From: Orbus hercynius
GTDB lineage: Bacteria > Pseudomonadota > Gammaproteobacteria > Enterobacterales > Orbaceae
Direction: 5' to 3'
NCBI RefSeq assembly: GCF_003634275.1
Contig: NZ_RBWY01000004.1
Coordinates: 186,001 to 250,000, forward strand
DNA: 64,000 nt
The notes beneath the pieces were generated by a model. The model was not told the DNA's origin. It was given only the letters and a program-made list of their open reading frames with translations, and searched no databases. The position numbers and the translations under genes are program-made. Of the stretch, positions 47,956-55,514 are shown piece by piece (position 1 is the stretch's first letter; every line of letters begins with the position of its first letter).

Positions 47956-48792
47956 TTAATCTTGTATAACGCGATTACACAATCGGCCAATACCACTAAT
48001 TTCAACTTCAATAGTATCGCCAGATTTCATAAAAAGCGGAGGGGTTCTTTTCTTACCAACCCCACCTGGCGAGCCGGTAATAATCACATCACCACTTGAT
48101 AATGTTGTAAATTGACTAATATAAGCAATAAGTGCTGGAACGGTATAAATCAAATTTGCTGTTGTATCATATTGCACCTGATTACCATTAAGATAAGTCT
48201 GTATGGTTAGCTGACCCGGATCGGGAATATCATCCGCCGTGACTAAGCACGGACCAAACGCGCCCGTTTTTGGCCAATTTTTACCTGCAGTATACCAAGC
48301 GTGCTGCCAGTCTCGAATGGAACCATCCATGTAGCAGCTATAACCAGCAATGTGCTCAAGCGCTTTATCTTGCGGTATATAACGGCCACCTTGACCAATA
48401 ATCACCGCCAACTCACCTTCATAATCAAACTCGTCAGAGATACTTGGCTTAATCACATCCGTCAAATGGCCAGTTTGTGTATCGGCAAATCGAATAAATA
48501 ACACAGGAATGGCATTGACTTCATTAAATTCACTTTTTTTTGCTGCATAATTCATCCCAGCACAAATAATTTTGGTTGGGTCTGGAATCACAGGTAAATA
48601 TTTAATTTCATGAACATCAATATCAGGTGTTGTGTGATACGGTGCAATGATCGCTAAAAAATCGGGTTGCGAGAGTAATAATTTTAACGTCGGATATTGA
48701 TGACCAAGATGACGAGTTAAATCGATAATCCCACCTTGCGTATAAATACCGTAGCATGACTGGTGATTATATTCATAACTAACAAGTTTCAT
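47956..48792 (-). CDS. FAH-family hydrolase/lyase
   Basis: 278-residue protein of the fumarylacetoacetate hydrolase family (C-C bond hydrolases, decarboxylases and proteins annotated as ureidoglycolate lyase). Metal ligands are E125 and E127 (FDYEGELAVIIG) and D156 (YMDGSIRDWQ); TVPALIAYISQFTTLSSGDV and TGSPGGVG are standard. The lid His-Glu region reads CAGMNYAAKKSEFN, where a Lys replaces the His often found. Substrate unknown. Two copies of the regulon palindrome lie in its promoter region, tying it to the IclR gene and the PuuE-asparaginase-MFS operon. Confidence 0.8.
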   Translation of the reverse strand: MKLVSYEYNHQSCYGIYTQGGIIDLTRHLGHQYPTLKLLLSQPDFLAIIAPYHTTPDIDVHEIKYLPVIPDPTKIICAGMNYAAKKSEFNEVNAIPVLFIRFADTQTGHLTDVIKPSISDEFDYEGELAVIIGQGGRYIPQDKALEHIAGYSCYMDGSIRDWQHAWYTAGKNWPKTGAFGPCLVTADDIPDPGQLTIQTYLNGNQVQYDTTANLIYTVPALIAYISQFTTLSSGDVIITGSPGGVGKKRTPPLFMKSGDTIEVEISGIGRLCNRVIQD

Positions 48793-48845
48793 CGTATTTC
48801 CTTCACTAATCTGTCAGATATTATTTTATTGAGTCAATATTTCAA

Positions 48846-48862
48846 ACTCCATTTAGTGGAAT
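48846..48862. promoter_or_regulatory. Regulon palindrome site 1 (FAH promoter)
   Basis: ACTCCATTTAGTGGAAT, about 60 bases before the FAH start. On the other strand it reads ATTCCACTAAATGGAGT, differing from site 2 at only two positions. Likely operator of the adjacent IclR-family regulator. Confidence 0.65.
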
Positions 48863-48940
48863 TTTTTTTTGAAAAAATTATGTGCATTATGATAATCACA
48901 TTATAAAACAACTATCAACACAATATTTAATATAAAATCC

Positions 48941-48957
48941 ATTCCATTTAATGGAGT
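48941..48957. promoter_or_regulatory. Regulon palindrome site 2 (upstream of FAH gene)
   Basis: ATTCCATTTAATGGAGT, centred 95 bases from site 1 and immediately after the iclR-type gene. Two sites about nine helical turns apart would allow looping or cooperative binding at the FAH promoter. Confidence 0.65.
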
Positions 48958-48965
48958 CATTCTCG

Positions 48966-49751
48966 TTAGGATAACGTGTTTGCACCTAGCAACATTTTAA
49001 TGTCTTCCGCAGCTTTTTTAAGTTTAGGGATGATCATTGCAATATGCGCTTCATCCATTCGATCTATAGTCGTTGCAACTGTAATTGCCGCAATTGGAGT
49101 ACCATCTTGTTGAATAATTGGAATTCCAACACCTTTTACACCCGGTACAGCATAATTCTCTATCACCGCATAACCTTGGTTGCGGGCATCATAATAAAGA
49201 TCTTTGGTTTGTTTGATAGTTAAGCTACCATAAATATTCAATCTCATTGCCGAATTTTCTAATATCTCATCGATTTCCGTCTCTTGCAGAGCAGATAATA
49301 GAGCCAAACCGCCAGCGCTCACGCCTAATGGTTGTCGGCTACCAAGCTGAATAACCGGCGTTTGAATATAATATCCCCCCATTTCTCTGGCAATACATAC
49401 TGCATCATCCGCACTACGAATAAATAAAAATGAAGTGTCCAGCGTTTCATTAGCTAATTTTTTCAAAACCGGGGCGCACATTGCAGAAATATCAAAATCA
49501 TCTTTAGCCACTAAACCTAATTCAAAAATTAAGGATCCTAAGCGGTATTTCAGTGTTTGTGGATCTTTAACCAATAACCCTTGCAAGGTCAGTGTTTTTA
49601 AAAGTCGATGCGCGGTTGGTGTTTCTAATTGCATCTCATGGGCAATATCAGTTAAACGAGCACCCGACTCATTTGATGCAATCAATTTTAAAATATCAAT
49701 TGCCCGTACAACAGTTTGAGAACCTTGATTTACATTATTTTTATTTCTCAT
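48966..49751 (-). CDS. IclR-family transcriptional regulator
   Basis: 261-residue IclR-family protein: N-terminal winged HTH (TVVRAIDILKLIASNESGAR, LTDIAHEMQLETPTAHRLLK) and C-terminal GAF-like effector domain (about 90-255, VPGVKGVGIPIIQQDGTPIA). Members such as AllR, KdgR and IclR control catabolic operons with small carboxylates or ureides as effectors. I use the ATG at 49751 (MRNKNN); an ATG four codons upstream at 49763 lies inside a palindrome copy. It is divergent from the PuuE gene, and the gap holds two more palindromes, so it probably represses itself and its neighbours. Confidence 0.85.
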   Translation of the reverse strand: MRNKNNVNQGSQTVVRAIDILKLIASNESGARLTDIAHEMQLETPTAHRLLKTLTLQGLLVKDPQTLKYRLGSLIFELGLVAKDDFDISAMCAPVLKKLANETLDTSFLFIRSADDAVCIAREMGGYYIQTPVIQLGSRQPLGVSAGGLALLSALQETEIDEILENSAMRLNIYGSLTIKQTKDLYYDARNQGYAVIENYAVPGVKGVGIPIIQQDGTPIAAITVATTIDRMDEAHIAMIIPKLKKAAEDIKMLLGANTLS

Positions 49752-49756
49752 AATCC

Positions 49757-49773
49757 ATTCCATATATTGAAAG
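49757..49773. promoter_or_regulatory. Regulon palindrome site 3 (at the regulator gene start)
   Basis: ATTCCATATATTGAAAG, a weaker copy with one degenerate half. It overlaps the possible upstream start codon of the IclR-type gene and would suit autorepression. Confidence 0.5.
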
Positions 49774-49877
49774 TGTAATTAATAATTGACAAAACAAAAC
49801 AGTCGGAAATATAATCAATTCCAGCAAAGAACACCGATTTAAAAGTCAACTCGTTATTAAGCCCATCAAAATAATTT

Positions 49878-49892
49878 TTCCATATATTGGAA
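49878..49892. promoter_or_regulatory. Regulon palindrome site 4 (PuuE operon promoter)
   Basis: TTCCATATATTGGAA, 46 bases before the PuuE-type gene. Both halves are perfect (TTCCA/TGGAA). Expected operator for the PuuE-asparaginase-MFS operon. Confidence 0.7.
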
Positions 49893-49937
49893 TTTTATTT
49901 TAATCATAAACAATAAATAAAACAAGGAGAATATTTA

Positions 49938-50813
49938 ATGGGTAATGTCTCAGCTCGTCAAAGATTAACCTACGAACCGATTACTCAACGTAAGTTTAAA
50001 TTACCCAATAATGCCAGAGTTGCTGTCTGGGTCATTGTCAATGTTGAAAACTGGTTACCTGAAAATCCACAACCACGTACTGTTCTTCCACCGCCAATGG
50101 GAGTGAATATGTTGCCTGATATTCCAAACTGGTGCTGGCACGAGTATGGGATGCGAGTGGGCTTCTGGCGCTTTTTAGAAGTATTAAAAAAACGAGATAT
50201 CAAGGCAACGCTTGCGGTTAATGGAAGTGCACTTGATGTCTATCGCCCGGCATGCCAAGCAGCCCTCAATGAAAAATGGGAATTTATGGGACACGGGTTC
50301 GTCCAAAAACCGATGCATCGAGTTGAAGATGAGCGACAAGCAATTATTGATACGATAAATGCGATTAAAAGTTTTACTGGTAGCGCGCCACTTGGTTGGG
50401 AAAGTCCTGGTATTGCAGAAACATCGCAAACATTAGATTTACTGCAAGAGGCCGGTATCAAATATGTGGCAGACTGGGTATTGGATGATCAACCTGTCAC
50501 CTTAAAAACGCGGAGTGGTGAAATCACCTCGGTACCTTATACTGTTGAAATCAATGACGTGGTAATGTCAGCAATTCAACAGCAGCGATCTGATGAAATT
50601 TATCTACGTGGTAAAGATCATTTTGACTGCCTATATCAAGAAGGCAAAACAATACCAAGGGTTATGGCAATTACCATACATCCATATTTAACTGGCGTTC
50701 CACATCGTATTGGCTACCTTGAAGCACTGCTTGACTATATTATGATTCATCCTGATGTTGTGATGTGCACGGGTGGCGAAATTATGGATTTTTATCATAA
50801 TTCCAAAAAATAA
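49938..50813 (+). CDS. PuuE-type polysaccharide-deacetylase-fold hydrolase (allantoinase / cyclic imide hydrolase-like)
   Basis: 291-residue protein of the NodB-fold group that includes the metal-independent allantoinase PuuE and bacterial cyclic imide hydrolases of similar length. Visible segments are RVAVWVIVNVENWLPE, WCWHEYGMRVGFWRFLEVLK, ATLAVNGSALDVYRPACQAA, FMGHGFVQKPMHR and PLGWESPGIAETSQTLDLL. The canonical NodB metal triad (D-H-H) is not obvious, as in PuuE. It cleaves cyclic amide rings in the known members. AAGGAGAATATTTA precedes the start. It heads an operon with an asparaginase-fold gene and an MFS gene. Allantoin is favoured because an OHCU decarboxylase lies in the same regulon; a cyclic imide is the main alternative. 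Confidence 0.8.
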   Translation: MGNVSARQRLTYEPITQRKFKLPNNARVAVWVIVNVENWLPENPQPRTVLPPPMGVNMLPDIPNWCWHEYGMRVGFWRFLEVLKKRDIKATLAVNGSALDVYRPACQAALNEKWEFMGHGFVQKPMHRVEDERQAIIDTINAIKSFTGSAPLGWESPGIAETSQTLDLLQEAGIKYVADWVLDDQPVTLKTRSGEITSVPYTVEINDVVMSAIQQQRSDEIYLRGKDHFDCLYQEGKTIPRVMAITIHPYLTGVPHRIGYLEALLDYIMIHPDVVMCTGGEIMDFYHNSKK

Positions 50814-50838
50814 GCATAATTAAATTTAGGGAAACGTT

Positions 50839-51846
50839 ATGGATATACAAAAATCAAAGCAATTACCAAAAATATTAATTATAACAACGGGTGGTACGAT
50901 AACAATGACGCCAGATAGCACCGGTGGCGTCGTGCCAACGCTGACTGGCAATGATCTTGTTCGCTCAGTACCTGATATCGCCAAATATTGTGAGTGTGAA
51001 GTCATCTCTTTTGTTAGCAAACCCGGCGCATCACTCAATTGGGTTGACCTACTTGGACTGGCAAAACTGCTCAATGAAAAACTAGCCGATGACAGCATTC
51101 ATGGTGCGATTGTGGTGCAAGGCACCGATACCATTGAAGAGACAGCATTCATATTTGACCTATTAATACAATCTGATAAGCCTTTAGTGGTCACCGGCGC
51201 AATGCGCAGTGCGATGATGCTATCAGCCGATGGACCTGCTAATTTATTAGCCGCTGTGATTATTGCTAGCAGTAATATGCAAAGCCAAGGCACGTTAGTG
51301 GCACTGAATAATGAATTTCACGCTGCGCGTTACGTGCAAAAAAGTCATACGGGTCATTTACACGCATTCTCCTCACCAGCATGTGGTCCACTGGGCTGCG
51401 TTTTGGAAGATAAAATTTGTCAGTTTGTCAAAATTGAGCGAAAATCACCGTTAGCAATGCCAAAAAATGAGATTGCCAGTGTTGGAATAATCAAAGCCGC
51501 CTTAGCCGATGATGATCGTTTATTGAAAAATATCCCTGCACTTGGTTATCAAGGCATTGTCATAGAAGCGATGGGAGCAGGTCATCTGCCAGCGCATTAT
51601 GCGCCCTATATCAGTGAATTTAGCAATAAATTCCCTGTCGTATTAGCGTCTCGGGTACCATCCGGACCGATATTCACGCATAGCTACAATTTTGCGGGAT
51701 CGGAAATGGATTCAATCCGACGAGGAGCAATACCAAGTGGCTTATTAGGTAGTGTCAAATCAAGGCTGTTGCTAACGATCTTACTCTCACTTAATTACTC
51801 ACCAGAGCAAATAAAGACAGAATTTCATGAGAGAACTGAATATTAA
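50839..51846 (+). CDS. Asparaginase-fold amidohydrolase, catalytic Lys not found
   Basis: 335-residue member of the asparaginase/glutaminase family without a signal peptide, so cytoplasmic. The first Thr loop is IITTGGTIT (T20) and the second motif VQGTDTIEETAF (T96-D97). GAMRSAMMLSADGPANL aligns with the family. The third catalytic residue of type II enzymes (Lys, 15 residues after the Asp of SADGP) is N146 here, and no Lys occurs between about 115 and 167. The enzyme may therefore hydrolyse another amide, or have lost asparaginase activity. It lies 25 bases after the PuuE gene and 23 before the MFS gene, so it probably handles the linear amide product or a related one. Confidence 0.78.
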   Translation: MDIQKSKQLPKILIITTGGTITMTPDSTGGVVPTLTGNDLVRSVPDIAKYCECEVISFVSKPGASLNWVDLLGLAKLLNEKLADDSIHGAIVVQGTDTIEETAFIFDLLIQSDKPLVVTGAMRSAMMLSADGPANLLAAVIIASSNMQSQGTLVALNNEFHAARYVQKSHTGHLHAFSSPACGPLGCVLEDKICQFVKIERKSPLAMPKNEIASVGIIKAALADDDRLLKNIPALGYQGIVIEAMGAGHLPAHYAPYISEFSNKFPVVLASRVPSGPIFTHSYNFAGSEMDSIRRGAIPSGLLGSVKSRLLLTILLSLNYSPEQIKTEFHERTEY

Positions 51847-51869
51847 AAATTAGAAATGGAGGCGTTAAG

Positions 51870-53078
51870 ATGATCAAGTCACATAGTACTAAAGTAGCGG
51901 TTATTATGTTTTCAATCCTACTGTTATCATATATTATCAATGCAATGGACCGCCAATTATTTTCCATACTGGCAACAGATGTTAGAAACTCGCTTGATCT
52001 TGATTTACCTAAAATAGGTTTAGCCTCCACAATTTTTACGTTAGGAATGGGCGTTGCCGGTATCCCAACTGCTTTACTTCTTACACGCATGTCTCGTAAA
52101 AATGTTGTCATACTCGGTATTATTTTATTTTCTGCCGCAACATTTATGACCGCCTATGCCAAAGGCTTCTCTGATTTATTGCTTTATCGATTCTTATCAG
52201 GCTTAGGTGAAGCAATGCAGCTAACTGCCCTATTAGCTATCGGTACAACCTACTTCATTCGCCATCGAGCAGTCGCTGCAAGTTCATTAAACTTTACCTT
52301 CGGTATCGGTGCAATCATTGGCCCTATTTTCGGGGCCTTTATTTTGAATCAATTTCATTGGCAAATGCCCTTTATTGTTTTTGGTTTAGCTGGAATCCCT
52401 ATGCTTGTTTTGATTTTATTGTTTACTCGCGCATGGTTAACTGAAGCCAAACCAACAGAGCAACAAATTCAAATCGAAGCTAATAACACCGATTCTGCCC
52501 AATCGATTTTATCGCGTAAACCTATTTTATTAGCTATTGCAACTGCATTTGCCGGTCTCTCTATTTACGGATATTTAGGACTCTATCCCACATTCTTACG
52601 AGAATCCTTAGGATTTCACGCTCAAGATGCAGCAAAAATTGTCAGCTTCTATGGCTTAGGCGCCCTATTGTCATTGTTTGGTGGCTGGCTTGGCGATAAA
52701 TATAATTACAACAAAGTATTATTCTTTTTCCTAATTATTTCAGCCATTTCCGGTGGATTAGTCTTTACCCCATTAAACCACTCTTTATGGCTACATGCAC
52801 TATTTTCATTTGTCTTTGGTGGTGCGATTAGTGGTATGGTGTACTCTAATTTATCCGCCGGCTTGATTAAATCAGTTGTGAGTAATAAAGCCTCTCAAGC
52901 TTCAGGGTTATTCGTTGCTAGCTTATATATTCCAGCTGCTTTCGCGGGCTATATTTTAGGCCAGTTGAAAGATCATTTTGGTTGGAGTTACAGTGGTATT
53001 ATTCAGATTTCAGGTTGTGCTATTATCTCGGCCATTTTAATTATCATTGCAACATTACCGGTAAAATACCGCAAATAG
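51870..53078 (+). CDS. MFS transporter of the ureide/imide operon
   Basis: 402-residue major facilitator with 12 hydrophobic segments. The first TM ends in YIINAMDRQLFSILATDV, an organic-anion-symporter-like start; the A-motif-type loop is TRMSRKNVVILG and the equivalent in the second half GGWLGDKYNYNKVLF. GGAGG precedes the start. As third gene of the PuuE operon, it most likely imports the substrate. The substrate cannot be deduced from sequence alone. Confidence 0.8.
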   Translation: MIKSHSTKVAVIMFSILLLSYIINAMDRQLFSILATDVRNSLDLDLPKIGLASTIFTLGMGVAGIPTALLLTRMSRKNVVILGIILFSAATFMTAYAKGFSDLLLYRFLSGLGEAMQLTALLAIGTTYFIRHRAVAASSLNFTFGIGAIIGPIFGAFILNQFHWQMPFIVFGLAGIPMLVLILLFTRAWLTEAKPTEQQIQIEANNTDSAQSILSRKPILLAIATAFAGLSIYGYLGLYPTFLRESLGFHAQDAAKIVSFYGLGALLSLFGGWLGDKYNYNKVLFFFLIISAISGGLVFTPLNHSLWLHALFSFVFGGAISGMVYSNLSAGLIKSVVSNKASQASGLFVASLYIPAAFAGYILGQLKDHFGWSYSGIIQISGCAIISAILIIIATLPVKYRK

Positions 53079-53105
53079 ATATATTCCGACGTCATGATAC
53101 TTAAT

Positions 53106-53139
53106 GCTTTCTGCTTAAAAAAAAATTTTAGCAGAAAGC
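53106..53139 (+). terminator. Terminator of the PuuE-asparaginase-MFS operon
   Basis: GCTTTCTGCT / AGCAGAAAGC, a 10-bp stem whose loop side is A9-T4-rich, 28 bases after the MFS stop. Confidence 0.6.
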
Positions 53140-53244
53140 TTAAGCCAGTTTATATTCATTACCCAAATTTAGTGTTAACCCACTTCCACTCGCTGATAAA
53201 TTTGCTCTCTATTAACAATAAAATTGTTTAAAATATTTTTATTA

Positions 53245-53259
53245 TTCCATTTTATGGAA
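53245..53259. promoter_or_regulatory. Regulon palindrome site 5 (OHCU decarboxylase promoter region)
   Basis: TTCCATTTTATGGAA, with perfect 6-bp halves, 228 bases before the OHCU decarboxylase gene and beyond the operon terminator. It links this gene to the IclR-type regulator. Confidence 0.65.
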
Positions 53260-53486
53260 AATATGATGAAACGAATTAAGCTGTTATAAAATTTATTAGT
53301 TTAATAGCCATCTTATTGATTAAATTAATAAAAACACAAAACAACCGATAATCGGCATAAGCTAAAATTAAAAAAATTTAAATTATTATAACTATATTAT
53401 AAAAAATTTTAAAATTGATAATTACTCAAAATAGGCATAGCATTCACTTGCAGTATTATTTACATATAATTTATTAAGAAGGTTTT

Positions 53487-54068
53487 ATGAAATTCAAGTT
53501 TTTAAGTATCGCTTTACTCTTTTTACCATTGACATTTAATGCAATGGCAAACGTTGATAACCATCACCGCATTCAAGATATTAATAAAATGGATGATAAG
53601 GTTTATCTAACAACATTTAGCCCACTGTTTAATGATGATGAATGGGTACTTGTAGAGTCTGGCAAACAACGCCCTTTCTCTGGTTTTGTCGATATGTTTG
53701 AGCATATTATTAATATCATCAAAGTTAGCGATAAACAAACACAGTTATCATTAATTGCAGATCACCCTGATCTAGCCTGTCCTGCTGCTCGAACAGAAGG
53801 GATCGCAGCGGCCTCACAAGAAGAACAAAAAAGTTCAGGTCTAAATTCTTGTACACAAGAAGAAGCGGTTAAACTTACACAACTGAACAAACAATACCGT
53901 GAAAAATTTGGTTTCCCTTTCTTACTAGCAGTGAAAGGTTATGACAAAGCAGCCATTTTTGCGGAAATTGAAGATCGTCTGAACAATGATCAAGCAACCG
54001 AATTCAATATTGCGATGCAACAATATTATAAAGTTGTCATGCTACGTATGTTAGACTTAGTAAAATAG
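53487..54068 (+). CDS. OHCU decarboxylase with signal peptide (predicted periplasmic)
   Basis: 193-residue protein. Residues 1-21 (LSIALLFLPLTFNAMA) are a clear signal peptide. The rest matches 2-oxo-4-hydroxy-4-carboxy-5-ureidoimidazoline decarboxylase, which forms S-allantoin from the urate oxidation product: FSPLFNDDEWVLVESGKQRP, SLIADHPDLA with the catalytic H93-P94, SQEEQKSSGL with E113, and KQYREKFGFPFLLAVKG. The only two cysteines, C98 and C122, could form a disulfide after export. No HIU hydrolase or urate oxidase is beside it. AAGAAGG precedes the start and a strong terminator follows. Export of this enzyme is unusual, although HIU hydrolase is periplasmic in some enterobacteria. Confidence 0.85.
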   Translation: MKFKFLSIALLFLPLTFNAMANVDNHHRIQDINKMDDKVYLTTFSPLFNDDEWVLVESGKQRPFSGFVDMFEHIINIIKVSDKQTQLSLIADHPDLACPAARTEGIAAASQEEQKSSGLNSCTQEEAVKLTQLNKQYREKFGFPFLLAVKGYDKAAIFAEIEDRLNNDQATEFNIAMQQYYKVVMLRMLDLVK

Positions 54069-54085
54069 CATATTGCTATTAATAT

Positions 54086-54114
54086 AAAGCTCGATATTAA
54101 ATCGAGCTTTTTTT
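54086..54114 (+). terminator. OHCU decarboxylase gene terminator
   Basis: AAAGCTCGAT / ATCGAGCTTT with ATTAA loop followed by TTTT, a clean intrinsic terminator 17 bases after the stop. Confidence 0.85.
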
Positions 54115-54171
54115 ATCATCAATGCACATCTGACCAAGTAGCTAAGAGCAAAGCTATCTCCCCATCGCCGA

Positions 54172-55509
54172 TTATTCGATGTTTAGATTGATCTTTTTTT
54201 GTAACACAAAACGAAGTACTAAATAATAGACAATACCTACTGCCAGCCATGATAAACCTAACAATTTAGCCGTCACATCCATTTCATAAATGACATAAGC
54301 AATAATGAGTAGCCCTAGCACCGGGAAAATAATATGTAATACCACATTATATTGGCGCTTTTTAAAGACATAAAAAACAATCACCGAAATATGTAGCATC
54401 ACAAAACAGGTCAACGCACCAAAATTGACTAAACGCGTTAAATCATCAAGTTTGTCACTAAAATAAAGGCCGGAAATAATCGAAATAACCGCAATAAAGA
54501 AAATACTAACAACCGGTGTTTTATACTTATCATGTACTTTCGCAAAACATTTCGGTAACAAATCATCGCGAGACATCGCAAATAAAATACGCGACACCGC
54601 AGACTGCGCAACTAACGCATTAGCTAGGCCCCATGAAATAATCGTCGCAAATAACGTAATGGTTTTTAAACTCGCGCCACCGGCAATAAATGCCGCATCA
54701 TAAAATGCCGTATCAACATTGTTAATCGCCATATTTCGCAGCAAATCAGCCGCAATCCAGGTTTGCACAATAAATAACACCCCAATAACCAATAACGCGG
54801 TTAATGACGCCTTACCGACGGTATTTTGATCACCTTTGACTTCTTCTGATAATGTTGAAATACCATCAAAACCTAAGAATGATAATACTGCAATTGATAC
54901 ACCACCAAAAATCAAGCCAAAACTAAAATTATCGCTGTCATAAAGCGGCATCAAGGTAAACGAACTGTGATCACTCAGCCACAGATCCTTCGCGCCCAAA
55001 GCAACGAAAATCGCCAGCACAATCAGTTCAAAGATCAAAATAATCTTGGTCGCTTTGGCGGTAAATTCTACGCCTAAACAGTTAATTAATGAGTTAGCAA
55101 CCACAAAAAAGACAATCCACACTGTGCCAGGTATATCCGGTAAGAAATCATGTAAGGCATTGGCGCTGACGATATATAGCAGTGAAGGCACCAAGATATA
55201 ATCGAGTAAAATCAACCAACCAGTGAAAAAACCGGCAACGGGGTGAATACCGTGATGAGCATAAGAAAACACCGATCCCGCAATCGGTAATGACTTTGAC
55301 ATACTCCAGTAACTAATCGCGGTAAAAAACATCGCGACCATACCGATGAGGTAAGTTAATGCGATCATCCCTTGCGATTGGTCTAAGATGTAACCAAATA
55401 CCCCAAAAGGCGCAATAGGTACCATAAAAATCAAACCATAAATGACTAAATCTTTAAACGTTAACACTCGTTTTAATTCTTGTTTATATCCGTAATTCTC
55501 TAATGACAT
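54172..55509 (-). CDS. APC-family amino acid/amine permease
   Basis: 445-residue amino acid-polyamine-organocation permease with about 12 TM helices. The start LKRVLTFKDLVIYGLIFMVP and the conserved SFLGFDGISTLSEEVKGDQN (TM6 and following loop) place it near PuuP/YhfM-like carriers. It starts 5 bases after the stop of the formamidase-type gene, so the two form an operon and the carrier probably brings in an amide, amine or amino acid. No copy of the IclR palindrome is seen upstream. Confidence 0.82.
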   Translation of the reverse strand: MSLENYGYKQELKRVLTFKDLVIYGLIFMVPIAPFGVFGYILDQSQGMIALTYLIGMVAMFFTAISYWSMSKSLPIAGSVFSYAHHGIHPVAGFFTGWLILLDYILVPSLLYIVSANALHDFLPDIPGTVWIVFFVVANSLINCLGVEFTAKATKIILIFELIVLAIFVALGAKDLWLSDHSSFTLMPLYDSDNFSFGLIFGGVSIAVLSFLGFDGISTLSEEVKGDQNTVGKASLTALLVIGVLFIVQTWIAADLLRNMAINNVDTAFYDAAFIAGGASLKTITLFATIISWGLANALVAQSAVSRILFAMSRDDLLPKCFAKVHDKYKTPVVSIFFIAVISIISGLYFSDKLDDLTRLVNFGALTCFVMLHISVIVFYVFKKRQYNVVLHIIFPVLGLLIIAYVIYEMDVTAKLLGLSWLAVGIVYYLVLRFVLQKKINLNIE

Positions 55510-55514
55510 GCAAT

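Larger units (their letters stand above)
53079..53486. other. AT-rich intergenic region after the MFS gene
   Basis: 408 bases with no gene. It contains the MFS operon hairpin (53106-53139), palindrome site 5 (53245-53259) and presumably the promoter of the OHCU decarboxylase gene. The remainder is very A/T-rich. Confidence 0.5.
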
